A DNA stretch of 24,694 nt. Origin: a virus. A program made the position numbers and the translations under genes. Location: positions 1-24,694 of the IMG/VR virus record IMGVR_UViG_3300009428_000069. One strand, given 5' to 3'. The number at the start of each line of letters is the position of its first letter. Position 1 is the first letter of the stretch. Positions 12,001 to 17,144 of the stretch are shown here, piece after piece. Under the pieces are notes generated by a model. The model saw only the letters and a program-made list of their open reading frames with translations. It made no database searches and was not told the origin of the DNA.

Positions 12001-13112
12001 AATGCTACACTCTTACTATCACTATATGCAGCTGGAATAATTAAGTTTTGGTCTTTAATCAATATAATCTTTTCGCCAACACCTTCAACATACCAATCGT
12101 TAGTTTCATATGTAGCAGGTTGTACATCGCCTTGGAACTTAATTTTCATTCCGTTTGACAATGCAACACCGTTTGCACTAGTATAAGTTTTCTTGCCTAC
12201 AATATCTGCTGTAACATCAAGGAATGCATTTTCTTCAATATCGTAAACTCTAATAGAGCTACTTGTATCAATAGCATTTTTACTAATATAATATAATACA
12301 TCAGGAGCGTTTGACGGAATAGTAAATTCAATAGCACCGTTTTCAATATAACTAAGGGTTGACAAATTACCGTCTTTATCAAACGTTGTTATTCCATCAG
12401 TATAAAGTGTACTAACGTTAGTATCGACATTTGCGCCTGGAGTAAACGTTCTACTAAGGGCAATTGACATTGGATGTCCAGGTGTGTTTATTTCAAACCG
12501 GTATGATTGTCCGCGATAAAGTTTTAACGTTGGATTAACAGTTAATCCATCATTGAATACATAAGCAATGTTGTCGCCTTGATCCTGTGTAGTAACTGTG
12601 TACGTGCTAACAACATCTCTACTCTGTCCTCTAACTTGGATACTAAGCGGACCGTTAGGTAGCCAGTAATATTCACGGAAGTTTACAAACTTATCCCAGT
12701 CAATATTAGGATTCCAAGCATATGTTTCTTGATTGTTTAATCGACTATGGTTATCTGTGTTTGCTCCAAATACATTTAACTGTCCTATATAATCATTATA
12801 GTCTTTATAAAAGGTTACATTATCATATTGGTCTTTAATAACTGTCGCTGGCTCTAGCTGATAGTTAGATCTATCATTAGTTACATCGTTAACATAGTTG
12901 TCTGTAGTTTTGTATGCTTTGGCTGTTTTTCTGCCGTAATAACCATTTACTTTTTCAGCGACGCCAGGTTGTATAAGTTGGTCAAGTGTTCCTTGTAAGA
13001 ACTTTTTATTTGCTTGTGTTCTAAAGAACTTGGGCAAAAAATCACTTGAAGTAATTTTATTATTCTGTCCTGGAACAGGTAGTGCGCTTTCGTTTTGATC
13101 GTTCTTAGCCAT
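1..13112 (-). CDS. Giant baseplate/host-binding structural protein, at least 4370 residues (gp7 position, 3' end outside window)
   Basis: One frame is open from the ATG at 13112 to the left edge, 4370 codons, with no stop seen when I translated nearly all of it. The N-terminus (FLPKFFRTQANKKFLQGTLD, QLIQPGVAEKVNGYYGRKTA) is typical of large structural proteins of marine T4-like phages. Further parts are a cupredoxin-like domain (about 189-281), a HPWEMLGLTTKPSWW motif (about 1220), FG-GAP/beta-propeller-like motifs between about 2198 and 3281, five carbohydrate-binding-like modules, and GxGYxxxPT repeats (3700-3730 and 4065-4129). T4 carries gp7 (1032 residues), the wedge initiator, right after gp6. 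I infer a gp7-like start fused to extra host-contact domains. The start is fixed by a GGAGG 12 bases upstream and the TAATG overlap with gp6. There is no frameshift or codon-use break that I can see. Confidence 0.9.
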   Translation of the reverse strand, partial: MAKNDQNESALPVPGQNNKITSSDFLPKFFRTQANKKFLQGTLDQLIQPGVAEKVNGYYGRKTAKAYKTTDNYVNDVTNDRSNYQLEPATVIKDQYDNVTFYKDYNDYIGQLNVFGANTDNHSRLNNQETYAWNPNIDWDKFVNFREYYWLPNGPLSIQVRGQSRDVVSTYTVTTQDQGDNIAYVFNDGLTVNPTLKLYRGQSYRFEINTPGHPMSIALSRTFTPGANVDTNVSTLYTDGITTFDKDGNLSTLSYIENGAIEFTIPSNAPDVLYYISKNAIDTSSSIRVYDIEENAFLDVTADIVGKKTYTSANGVALSNGMKIKFQGDVQPATYETNDWYVEGVGEKIILIKDQNLIIPAAYSDSKSVAFDVDNFDILPFSDATAYATNKDYIVINRSTPDRNAWSRYNKWHHKDVILKSFELNGLPRDVDESARALRPIIEFEAGLKLNNFGAYAKQDVDLIDTFTKDVFSTIEGQIGYNIDGKALSDNMRILFTADTDRKVSGKIYNVKFVTISNVRQISLIEATDTLPIDLETVLVTQGVKNAGKSYHYHKLKWTAAQEKANRNQTPRFEVFDTNGNSFSDITYYGSTSFTGTEIFSYATGTGTVDKELGFALDYKTLNNSGDIVFDFNLLNDTFQYQTDTDLITHKINSGYLKKYKSLTAFSYVNGFSNIPHESKQYVISEYAATDLQTNKFEIDVYKQSSSLTDLKVIVFVNNKLQIASYTINKTAANASIIFTKDLKVGDIVKIKTDSKAIKNSKGYYEFPYNLERNPLNDDVNQFTLGEVVDHVDSMLEDIPNYSGAYLGSSNLRDLGDVDRFGKRFVKHSGSINLPLYHITNKSYNIVKALKYSKREYSRFKKTFLDTALNLGYDGPVKGHVDKILKEINNDKLTSQPFYFSDMLPSGTSNKLSYTVLDARTTEYPITAAFNLTELSTASVTVYLNSVQLTHIKDYNFNTAGYVSVSANQKENDLLEIHEYALTDGSFIAPTPSKLGLYPKYYPELTIDDTPLATEPETTGPFKIYGEDSATDTRGWFHPVYTTKIAAGAGALSKSYTFSGMNKIFYMPATGATLGGNDNIEIVDYPVGVAFIRGHDGSYIKAYKDFRDELILELEKRIFNNIKAEYSTDRLDVNAFIGGEFRINEFTKAEIDNTMLGDFQQWIQQNLNNTTFTENNFYDRTNNWTFNYQDTTSPDGNINPGFWRGVYIRAFDTDRPHTHPWEMLGLTTKPSWWNTVYGPAPYTGDNLVLWRDLEKGRIADPKNTRIDLKYARTGLTNFIPVGSTGKLLSPLDSRYAKNFQIQSATQNFKFGDYAPIENAWRRNSEYPFAVLTAMLLNKPAKTMSLGFDISRITKNLANQWVDKETNKPIVIKDLKLPNTIKSVTRTITAGLVNYIYNLVASDILTVYTGYQNELATITNQLGIKVAGFTSKQKFNLILDSRSPTQELTQNGIFIPQENYQVFLNTSSPIELAIYSGMIIERAELGYVIRGYNLEKPYFEYYEPHIGATKAVVTVGGIAEAVNEWSSNTAYTTGEVILHNSAYHRVINSFTSGVTFDLTDIIRLPALPLAGGVTAEFKRDFDLGELKILQYGARLTTAQDVVDFILGYSQRQSKIGFSFENVVKGSNKVENWSNSAKEFLFWTTQGWAKSALIALSPGANLLEFKRDFYVVDNIKDEFYGYNIFKADGQFLSSEFNSLLRDQNSFGIQVDGTDEGLYHVSLPLVQKEHVVLLDNKTDFNDAIYNPSTGYRQERIRVNGYRSDGWNGGLNIPGFVYDDASYTDWAQWKDYKIGDIVKYKQYYYVATVNAVGSQNFNSANWYKLSEKPESQLMTNFDYKITQFTDFYDLDSDSFDTEQQKMAQHLIGYQKRQYLANIIQDDVSQFKFYRGAIADKGTMNVFTKLFNALGNTADNLEFYEEWAIQVGRYGAVDDIQQVEYNLKQDKMQESPQAVELITSTPPTNFDKIYRILPNEVYDKPADYTHAPFPTKASSSEYIRTAGYVNEDSVDFVVNNIVDLASIDSNQISLGATIWVTDTGTTQGGIVNPIDWTVLQLISTKANVTSALTSIVNVSTTTGLQLVELTVDKWASQVVEVGGYISVRGANAFALNGIYEVENINLDKLQIQVPITNEILDFENKEFTLSKLRSVRIPNVSSLNASINQELYAKQKLWIDTYGTEWAVLENKPVYLNQHTITNPALYDSTDQGFSDSVAVTQNNNSVFVSSPNDINGKVSLYRRTREQSELLLDQEILLENDELYSKTNADFGKSIAVSPDGEYLIVGVPQASRVKTRLAYKTSAATGASTFDFQSDASYVKSDIVRFRESLWKANREILPQIGNQTFSTFDTYVNIASQTADNGATLNLLVAGDPGLANNTTNHLLVRAPKDMYIGSKAGDLLRLAWNRRSYAFPTLDNYLPFNGAVSEITPEFLDAEHTIVQKIDHIFFLQTFVTLPQVGDIITTDTGSGTIFYVGTRLDSAVLYVTGTNGIFPLTGTLYINSQDLVGAYTEAATVATSTAVGGYWYVNTGFNYSNDATYYDQGRGLVYADIKVAGSARALNVYSNIQNTVGTIGVYVTKKNQASYIAQLSYRGDTALADGADGVERDLPSNTFVVRGAKSFTDNLSIADVQQFRLYNLSDRVIDLAGAGLTYEILNKAQTVVDLWDGYIDFKLTEFDFQGFAFEPRVGDIIEDIQTPRDGQGGLAVTNITTSSAEVMFIQRNFTQVKVYLKIVANTDGSTGTWSELSNIGRFGIRRRANTTLRGASDVSRTIGTVTDSNNSIALGTALIGKLIVLQHSSNFDISATPTIVDEEYWFFDETVESGIQRLANPPFSLNKDYTQIYNIPADALGTAGTFDDEGAYAIYRRLANGSYRYDNTIISEHRAANRNFGSQVAIVQSGNYYTLLVGSDSVASLGDDVSFGRRVDPGSIEIFQHGTKATDSFKGEYKLTAFAVGDIVIYKDGYYICLKATTATQNVIVDPIYWSNISWKQAKDSNYRGAFDNTYSYILGSVVIQNNTLWEAKTNIAVNAAVPSAANASWAAVSTNIDYLGYLPNLTANAFYNESVFDPMENIVEFSKSFDVSSDAQVLVVTSQQVDTTSTATMQLVIYRLSGNKYTLSQTISAPNDVTGWADKVSLNPEGTQIAVSSMLNDTSKANQGIVYVYTQTAGTFTLTQTLTPPNNEESEGFGFGLSYGTDNLVVSSLNGDQTIPTTFDISAFTATDDTATTFDNLFTNFRNVRLDKGAVYVYEAIKSTLIFSEQFTYPLTQTTFGENIYTNGNHVYIGMPDQLVGAVSGAGNTDFAGYKGALVDFRKNATTFAWSVVNEGITPVDVDNIRGAFLYDKRKNSIVSYIDYIDPIQGKIAGPADQEITFKTPYDPAVYNTGATADNTVDPNRAWSEAHVGQVWWNISAAKFAHAYQGSTTFQKNTWNKLIPGARIDIFEWVESTFIPSIWDSVADTPNGLSASISGTSLFGDNKFSTKIIYDEVSQTFSNLYYFWVVNKVTVPIIENRRLSISDIAALIENPRTQGYPFLSLLSKNKFVLNNFDTFVDNDDLVLNIKYSTGPKKTQNLHSQYKLISDGLSTSKPDADIERKWFDSLVGFDSNNRTVPDPAITIRNRYGVQNRPRQSMFVNRFEALKQTIERINLRLSEHLIVDEYNLTALTKKDTTPTLLSKQYDLTTNTVAELTYVSTNKLTSAVLTPVITNGRIARVDITNTGRGYKVAPTFKINGTGTDAEFDIAINTLGQITSVTIVNSGKLYNSSTSITVRPVTVLVTADETIQNKWALYSWNGTTWYRRKLQSYNTGLYWNYIDWYAAGFNQFTNINDTIAGSYQLPSLDNSIGHIVKIETVGTGGWLLLQKIDAVDTEDYTVNYNTIGRQNGTIQFKDTLYDYSKNTVGFDNRSFDSNFYDNNPSIELRTILEAVRDNIFIGNLSVEYNQLFMASLRYVMSEQQSVDWMFKTSFVKSKHNRGTLSTQDLTFNNDNLASYQDFVEEFKPYSTKIREFVSDYAGLEPTNSSISDFDLQPQYDKPTKKINASGAKIVDNIITDQNLNTTAYPRKNWKDNHGYQITEIKIGDAGTGYTYEPTVLLSGGGGSGAIAKAYLGYGKVTKIKVTNPGSGYTSAPTVTISGSQVSGSTATKATAVLGKGLVRSPSVKIKFDRTSGQFTFSSLVKSQTSAGTGFETRFFLEWPMDLNITKVSVYVDSILQLRSKYTFANIEDITKSYTREQGKITFVTPPKLNAVVKIDYNIPLSMLNAEDRTQLAYKPIAGMYGNDLAQLMSGIDYGGVEVRSFDFDGPSGFDTTGWYTDTWDAYDNTFEDEVFTADGSTIAVTLSAPLATGIVYNLYKNGVRIDDPNYVDANNPGANVNAITP
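729..920 (-). repeat. GxGYxxxPT repeat units 2 and 3 (tandem) in the giant protein
   Basis: Residues about 4065-4129 hold two consecutive units, ITEIKIGDAGTGYTYEPTVL and VTKIKVTNPGSGYTSAPTVT, each followed by a Gly/Ser-rich loop and an alanine-rich strand. The units are alike in protein sequence but differ at the DNA level, so they are old duplications. Similar GSGYTSAPTVTI units occur in other marine phage structural proteins in my knowledge. Confidence 0.65.
1924..2015 (-). repeat. GxGYxxxPT repeat unit 1 in the giant protein
   Basis: Residues about 3700-3730 read RIARVDITNTGRGYKVAPTF and then KINGTG. It is the same type of unit as the tandem pair at 729-920: a strand, a (T/N/D)xGxGY turn, xxxPT, a second strand and a Gly-rich loop. 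It probably forms a small beta-structured connector. Confidence 0.6.
3996..4130 (-). other. Carbohydrate-binding-like module E in the giant protein
   Basis: Residues about 2995-3039 read YSYILGSVVIQNNTLWEAKT and end with ASWAAVS. The Y..GSVV....LWEA core and closing Trp parallel module D, with which it forms a tandem pair separated by about 15 residues. Confidence 0.45.
4173..4291 (-). other. Carbohydrate-binding-like module D in the giant protein
   Basis: Residues about 2941-2980 read FAVGDIVIYKDGYYICLKAT and then DPIYWSN. GDIVIY.DGYY followed by a closing aromatic is a strong CBM5/12-like pattern. It lies between propeller-like motifs 3 and 4 and directly precedes module E. Confidence 0.5.
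6115..6195 (-). other. Carbohydrate-binding-like module C in the giant protein
   Basis: Residues about 2307-2333 read SYVKSDIVRFRESLWKANRE. The Y..SDIVR.....W.A core matches modules A and B, but the leading Trp and the Gly before Asp are missing, so this is the weakest of the five. It follows propeller-like motif 2 directly. Confidence 0.35.
6262..6520 (-). other. FG-GAP/beta-propeller-like motifs 1 and 2 in the giant protein
   Basis: Two adjacent units (residues about 2198-2230 and 2259-2284) read FSDSVAVTQNNNSVFVSSP and FGKSIAVSPDGEYLIVGVP. Each has an FG/FS start, a first strand, an N/DG turn and a second strand ending in a small-residue-Pro loop. This is the FG-GAP/integrin-alpha-like propeller blade pattern. 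Such propellers mediate protein or glycan contacts. The following blades are about 600 residues further on. Confidence 0.55.
7644..7779 (-). other. Carbohydrate-binding-like module B in the giant protein
   Basis: Residues about 1779-1823 read WAQWKDYKIGDIVKYKQYYY, then a loop and FNSANWYKL. This has the full W.....Y..GD.V.Y...YY ... W.. layout of CBM5/12-type modules and is one of the two best matches of the five. Confidence 0.5.
8469..8559 (-). other. Carbohydrate-binding-like module A in the giant protein
   Basis: Residues about 1519-1548 read WSSNTAYTTGEVILHNSAYH. The W....Y..G..V....... Y spacing is that of CBM5/12 (chitin-binding type 3) modules, in which exposed aromatic residues stack on sugars. 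The module is short, so the call rests on this motif alone. Confidence 0.5.
12270..12548 (-). other. Cupredoxin-like domain in the giant protein, copper ligands apparently lost
   Basis: Residues about 189-281 of the giant protein read LYRGQSYRFEINTPGHPMSI, then TDGITTFDKDGNLS, then EFTIPSNAPDVLYYISKN. The order RG.tY.F ... HPmsI ... tdGit ... ftvP.naP..lyY is a beta-sandwich pattern common in marine phage and bacterial surface proteins. In copper-binding members the last strand reads like YYxCxxHxxM. Here it reads YYISKN, so the Cys, His and Met ligands are missing and only the fold is likely kept. Its role would then be structural. Fold assignment is pattern-based. Confidence 0.5.
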
Positions 13113-16100
13113 TAGTAACTATAGCCTCCGCCTGAGTTGCCTGCGTTTCCGCTTGATGATCCAGCGTTGGACAAACCGCCGCCTGTTGTAGTTGTAGTTG
13201 CTGTTGTAGTTGATGCACTGCTTGTAATTCCTGCTGTTGAGGCTGTTGCCACTGTGTTAAGTACTGTACCACTGGCTTGTAAATTTGTTGCAGTGATCTG
13301 ATCTATTGTTTCAATATCAGTCACTTTAGCTGCACTTGCAAATATTTCATCTGGCTCACTCTTTATTTCAAATAGGCTACCAAACGATTGTGTTGTTTGG
13401 CGCGGTACTATTAGTATACTTACCAGTTTTGGAGACAGCTGGTTTATGATATAGGCACTTAGTTCTTGGAAGTAAAAAGTTTCTCCAAAGTCCCAGTTTT
13501 CAATATCAAAGAATTTATTAATTGCTTCAATAATGTCTGATTTAAGTTCATTATCATTAGTAACTATGTTTGCATTTTTTACAATTTTAAATTTAACTTG
13601 TAAATCAGGTGTTGCTTTGTCACCAAATAGTATTTTATACTTTACAGGATGATAAATTATTTCATCACTAATACTTTTTATTTTATTAATTTCAGTACCG
13701 TAGCTTCTAAACAATTCATCATTACTTGGTGGCTTAGGCTGTGTTAAAAGTGCTCCGCTAATAAATTGTTTTACTTGGGAATCGTACGACTTTGATAAAA
13801 CATATGTATCAATAATATTACTTGCACTTGGATCTATTCTATAGCCACTGTCTGCAACGTGTACATAATGGAATTTTAAATCTGCTCTACCAAAGTATGC
13901 TTTATAATCTGCATTAATTGTTGTATTGTTTAATACCTTATTCAGCTTTCTAAATATACCCTCGTCAATTAAGTAAAATATTTGTCCTTCAAGACGTGTA
14001 CTATATGGAGCAATAACTACTTCATTTTGTACTACAATTATTTCAGCAGTTGTATTTGCAAAATATTTGTAGTCTTCTACGCCGTCAGTTGTTGTGTATT
14101 TCTTTTGGAATATAAGTTTGTCTTTTGTAAGAATAGTTGTATCTTCTTCACCTACTATTTGCTCAAAAATATCAGGATCGTCAACAACACCGTCATCGTC
14201 TAAATCAATAAACTGAATTTGTATTTTACGGCTATCTAAATATCCTTCTGTATCTCTATATGCATCTGTAATAGTCCAATTAAAGTCTCTTGTAAATGGA
14301 GTTAATGCGCCAGGCTTACGATTAATATTTAATACATCAATTTTGTCTCTAACAATTTGTCCAGTTGATGGATCGTATATTTTGTCAGCACTATCAAAGA
14401 AGAATCTAATTTCTTCTGAACTTTCCATTACATATCTTAAATTTCGGTATGTAATTGTGTATTTTTCGCCATCTGTTTTGAAGTATAACATCCAGCTTGC
14501 ATCAAGATTTTCTGCTGTTATATCTCCAGCCTTACCTGTAGCAAACGCGCCGATTGTATTAATGTCTTCTGCTAGTACAAGTTTCCATTGCCTATCATAT
14601 TGGTCATAACGTAATGCAAAATCTTTGTACTCAAATGCTTGATCAATTAATTGTGTTTTTATGTCATTAATTAATACCCTAGAATAGTTAGGGATAACTT
14701 GTTCTAATAATGCTCCAGTTGGAATATAATCGCTTAGTGCAATAGGTGCTAGTCCGTCTACGGAAATATCAGTGCCGTCGCCAGTAATAGATATTACTTT
14801 GGACCATTTATAAGTTGTTTTACCTAAATGATCACTTGCACCATCGGTCATTAAAGTGCCGTCTGGCATAAAGTGCTTACCTGCTGGTGAAACAAACTTT
14901 AGCATTGTTCCTGCTTCTAGTAAACGTAAACTGTTTGCAGTAAATGTACCTACTGTATAAGGATTTGAATCAATGTCCTCTATCAGTCCTAATGTTTGGT
15001 TTGTGCTAGTACTAGATTGTTTCCAAGAAGCATTAAGATCACTAACAATAATTTTTGGATATTTTGAAAGGTAAAAGTTCTGAGTGTTGATGTTTTTTAA
15101 AACTTTTTCAATAGTATTATATATAACACCTTCAATGTCTGTTTGTGTAGCAAACGTAAATGATTGCTTTTCAACAAATTCTTCTTTATAAAGTATGCCG
15201 TCATCTGCAAACAAACTTGTATTTGAATACTTGCCGCTGGCATCTTTTAAGTCAAAGAATCGACTTATACCACTTGAAATTCTATTTGAACTTTTAGTTT
15301 TAATAATATCTTGACTAATTGCTAACGGTCCAATATTATAATCTTCACCTGTAATTAATCTATTTTGCGTGTAATAAGTTGCAGGTGCATTTTGCTTAAT
15401 TTCTGCATTAGTTTCTGATGCTGTGCCGTTAGACACAGTATAGTTTAATTTAAGTCCAATAGTAAGTGTTTGTGCTGTGCCGTTTCTTGACTGATACGGT
15501 ATATCAATACTTACTGTATTAATTGCACTAGGTGTTATTACACTTCTTACGTTACTACTAGATCTATAATATGCCCTAAAGTCGCCTGCTGGTAAATTAC
15601 CAAATACTCCGTCACTAAACACTAAGTTAATTCTATCACCGATACGTGTAGTTACTGCAAATACATCTCTAGTTTTATTAAACAAACTATTGTAGATAAC
15701 ATTGTTACCTTCAGTGGAATCAATCTTTGTCCACTGGTTACTTTCAAAGCCGCTGCTGTTTACTGAGAACACCCAAATATCACTATCGTTAATATTTTCA
15801 GAATCAATTTGTATTGCTTGATTTGGTGTTGGATTAGTTACACTAAAGTTTCCTGTTTCAAGTTTACCTTGACGGAAGTGCATAAAGAATCCTGTGTTAG
15901 AACTGCCTGCACCTTGACCGTCATCACGGAATAAAAATGCAGGACTATTACCCGGAAGTGGTGCTTCTTCAAATATTTCGTCTGTTGACATATCAGTACT
16001 TACAATTTCAAATCCTGTGCTTACACCTTCAATACGCTTATTAAAAGGATATATTGCTGTGCCAGTATTTGTAGCATTTATACGATACTTTTGTGTTTGT

Positions 16101-16645
16101 ACATCTGCAATTAGTGCAGACTTTAATGGGCTGCCGATTGAATTAGCTATTGGTAATGCTGAATTCATAATTTTAACAAACTGTTCAAAATAGTTTGTGT
16201 TAGTTTGGTCATTCCATTTAACAGTAATTCCTGACATATTTAAGCCATTACTGTCTAATAAATTTTCTGTTGTTTTAATTGTGTCAAATTTAAGCAAGCC
16301 GTTAGCTGCTTGATTTCTGCGAGGATTGTAAGATAGCATACGTGCTAGACGTAATACACTTTCTCTGCGCTCTGCTGTTTCAAGGAAGTTTTCACGAGCG
16401 TTTAAATCAATACGGAATGATAGATTTTGCCCAAGGAAAGCAATCATATCAATTAGCGCAAGATATTCACTTGACTCAATGTAATCGTTAAAATCTTCTG
16501 GATAGTTTTGACGCAAGTAGTTAATCATTGTGCGTCTTAGATTATCAAAATCGTAGCTTTGGAAATCAGCGTTTCTAAAACTTTGGTATATTCTTTTCCA
16601 GTCCTCAGCTACTAAAAGCCTCGACTGTCGATCATTTGCAGACAT
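13112..16645 (-). CDS. 6: Baseplate wedge subunit gp6 (baseplate J-like), enlarged
   Basis: This 1177-residue protein starts with a signature N-terminus: a QSYDFDNLRRTMINYLRQNY helix, YLALIDMIAFLGQNLSFRID, then NARENFLETAERRESVLRLA and MLSYNPRRNQAANG. This is the conserved helical start of gp6 in T4-like phages, where two gp6 chains form the ring that ties the wedges together around the hub. The C-terminal part (about 1020-1110: SDIIEAINKFFDIENWDFGE, FYFQELSAYIINQLSPKLVS) is the typical baseplate-J end. T4 gp6 has 660 residues, so this protein has several hundred extra residues between and after these parts, and ends with a Ser/Thr/Gly-rich tail (about 1137-1177). AAGGA lies 7 bases before the ATG in a 58-base gap after gp25. 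The stop shares one base with the start of the giant gene. Confidence 0.93.
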   Translation of the reverse strand: MSANDRQSRLLVAEDWKRIYQSFRNADFQSYDFDNLRRTMINYLRQNYPEDFNDYIESSEYLALIDMIAFLGQNLSFRIDLNARENFLETAERRESVLRLARMLSYNPRRNQAANGLLKFDTIKTTENLLDSNGLNMSGITVKWNDQTNTNYFEQFVKIMNSALPIANSIGSPLKSALIADVQTQKYRINATNTGTAIYPFNKRIEGVSTGFEIVSTDMSTDEIFEEAPLPGNSPAFLFRDDGQGAGSSNTGFFMHFRQGKLETGNFSVTNPTPNQAIQIDSENINDSDIWVFSVNSSGFESNQWTKIDSTEGNNVIYNSLFNKTRDVFAVTTRIGDRINLVFSDGVFGNLPAGDFRAYYRSSSNVRSVITPSAINTVSIDIPYQSRNGTAQTLTIGLKLNYTVSNGTASETNAEIKQNAPATYYTQNRLITGEDYNIGPLAISQDIIKTKSSNRISSGISRFFDLKDASGKYSNTSLFADDGILYKEEFVEKQSFTFATQTDIEGVIYNTIEKVLKNINTQNFYLSKYPKIIVSDLNASWKQSSTSTNQTLGLIEDIDSNPYTVGTFTANSLRLLEAGTMLKFVSPAGKHFMPDGTLMTDGASDHLGKTTYKWSKVISITGDGTDISVDGLAPIALSDYIPTGALLEQVIPNYSRVLINDIKTQLIDQAFEYKDFALRYDQYDRQWKLVLAEDINTIGAFATGKAGDITAENLDASWMLYFKTDGEKYTITYRNLRYVMESSEEIRFFFDSADKIYDPSTGQIVRDKIDVLNINRKPGALTPFTRDFNWTITDAYRDTEGYLDSRKIQIQFIDLDDDGVVDDPDIFEQIVGEEDTTILTKDKLIFQKKYTTTDGVEDYKYFANTTAEIIVVQNEVVIAPYSTRLEGQIFYLIDEGIFRKLNKVLNNTTINADYKAYFGRADLKFHYVHVADSGYRIDPSASNIIDTYVLSKSYDSQVKQFISGALLTQPKPPSNDELFRSYGTEINKIKSISDEIIYHPVKYKILFGDKATPDLQVKFKIVKNANIVTNDNELKSDIIEAINKFFDIENWDFGETFYFQELSAYIINQLSPKLVSILIVPRQTTQSFGSLFEIKSEPDEIFASAAKVTDIETIDQITATNLQASGTVLNTVATASTAGITSSASTTTATTTTTGGGLSNAGSSSGNAGNSGGGYSY
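13125..13129 (-). promoter_or_regulatory. Ribosome binding site of the giant gene
   Basis: GGAGG on the minus strand, 12 bases before the ATG at 13112, lies within the codons for the GGYSY end of gp6. The spacing is a little long, but the TAATG overlap would let terminating ribosomes reinitiate, so gp6 and the giant protein are probably made in linked amounts. Confidence 0.55.
13185..13212 (-). repeat. Simple triplet repeat encoding the poly-Thr tail of gp6
   Basis: A run of GTT/GTA/GCT triplets on the plus strand encodes the Thr-rich TTTATTTTT part of the gp6 tail (residues about 1145-1154). It is followed by a Gly/Ser/Asn-rich end. Triplet slippage would alter length without shifting the frame. 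Confidence 0.6.
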
Positions 16646-16652
16646 ATCATTT

Positions 16653-16657
16653 TCCTT
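16653..16657 (-). promoter_or_regulatory. Ribosome binding site of gp6
   Basis: AAGGA on the minus strand with a 7-base spacer to the ATG at 16645. An ATG four bases upstream is out of frame with gp6. The site sits inside the loop of the inverted repeat 16645-16686. Confidence 0.6.
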
Positions 16658-16668
16658 GTTTACTAATG

Positions 16669-16676
16669 TATTTACC
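16669..16676 (-). promoter_or_regulatory. Candidate late-promoter box before gp6
   Basis: GGTAAATA on the minus strand shares six of eight bases with the T4 late promoter box TATAAATA. If used as in T4, transcription would start about 16662, leaving a short leader that still contains AAGGA. It lies in the only sizeable intergenic gap (16646-16703). AT-rich DNA makes chance matches likely. Confidence 0.3.
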
Positions 16677-16693
16677 TGAAATGATAATGTGTG

Positions 16694-16701
16694 TATTTAA
16701 T
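16694..16701 (-). promoter_or_regulatory. Second candidate late-promoter box before gp6
   Basis: ATTAAATA on the minus strand, just after the gp25 stop, differs from TATAAATA in the first two bases only. It shares the longer core TAAATACA with the box at 16669-16676. Confidence 0.25.
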
Positions 16702-16703
16702 TT

Positions 16704-17144
16704 TTAAGCTTGTAGTAGACCGTTGTCTTTGTCAAATTTAAAGCGTAGTTGGTCAGTTACACCAAAGGGCAAAAACGTTATAGCGCAATCAATCTGTATT
16801 CCTTGCTCATAAGTATCAATTTCAATAGAACTTGCTTGTATTCTAGGATCATAATTAACAATACGGGTAACATCATCTATAATTGCTTCTTGAACTTCAA
16901 CTGTAAACGGTTCGTATAATATATCCCATATAATAGTACCGAATGTAGGATCGCTTAACTTTTCAGTTTGGCGTATATGAAAGTGATTTATCAAATCTTG
17001 CTTAATAAGTTCAAAGTCATATATGCTAAAACTTTTAGTATTTGCAACTGTAGAGAATCCTCTGTATGTTCTACCGGACGTTGCAGTCTGTTTGGAGTTA
17101 GATATTGTAACTCTTTTGTATAGATTTTTTTCTAATTGGCTCAT
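16704..17144 (-). CDS. 25: Baseplate wedge subunit gp25 (TssE family)
   Basis: This 146-residue protein is close in size to T4 gp25 (132 residues). Residues 30-125 carry the family core: a GFST opening, SIYDFELIKQDLINHFHIRQ helix, then EKLSDPTFGTIIWDILYEP and a long helix EVQEAIIDDVTRIVNYDPRI. The EKL..P.FG....L.EP block corresponds to the conserved gp25/TssE loop that contacts the inner baseplate and the first sheath ring. gp25 links the wedge core (gp6 and gp7) to the sheath and helps start sheath assembly. The gene sits between gp5 and gp6. An AGGG (17155-17158) lies 10 bases before the ATG; the 16-base spacer to the gp5-like gene leaves no room for a leader from its own promoter. Confidence 0.95.
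   Translation of the reverse strand: MSQLEKNLYKRVTISNSKQTATSGRTYRGFSTVANTKSFSIYDFELIKQDLINHFHIRQTEKLSDPTFGTIIWDILYEPFTVEVQEAIIDDVTRIVNYDPRIQASSIEIDTYEQGIQIDCAITFLPFGVTDQLRFKFDKDNGLLQA

Larger units (their letters stand above)
16645..16686 (-). repeat. 8-base inverted repeat around the gp6 ribosome binding site
   Basis: TATCATTT (16645-16652) and AAATGATA (16679-16686) are perfect reverse complements separated by 26 bases. In the transcript the downstream arm covers the first base of the gp6 start codon and the loop holds AAGGA and one TAAATA box. The stem has few GC pairs and would be weak. Confidence 0.4.

Noticed and set aside
12197-12382. Short minus-strand frame inside the giant gene (also one at 2831-3073)
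   Set aside because: These are out-of-frame shadows of the giant gene without their own ribosome binding site or domain.
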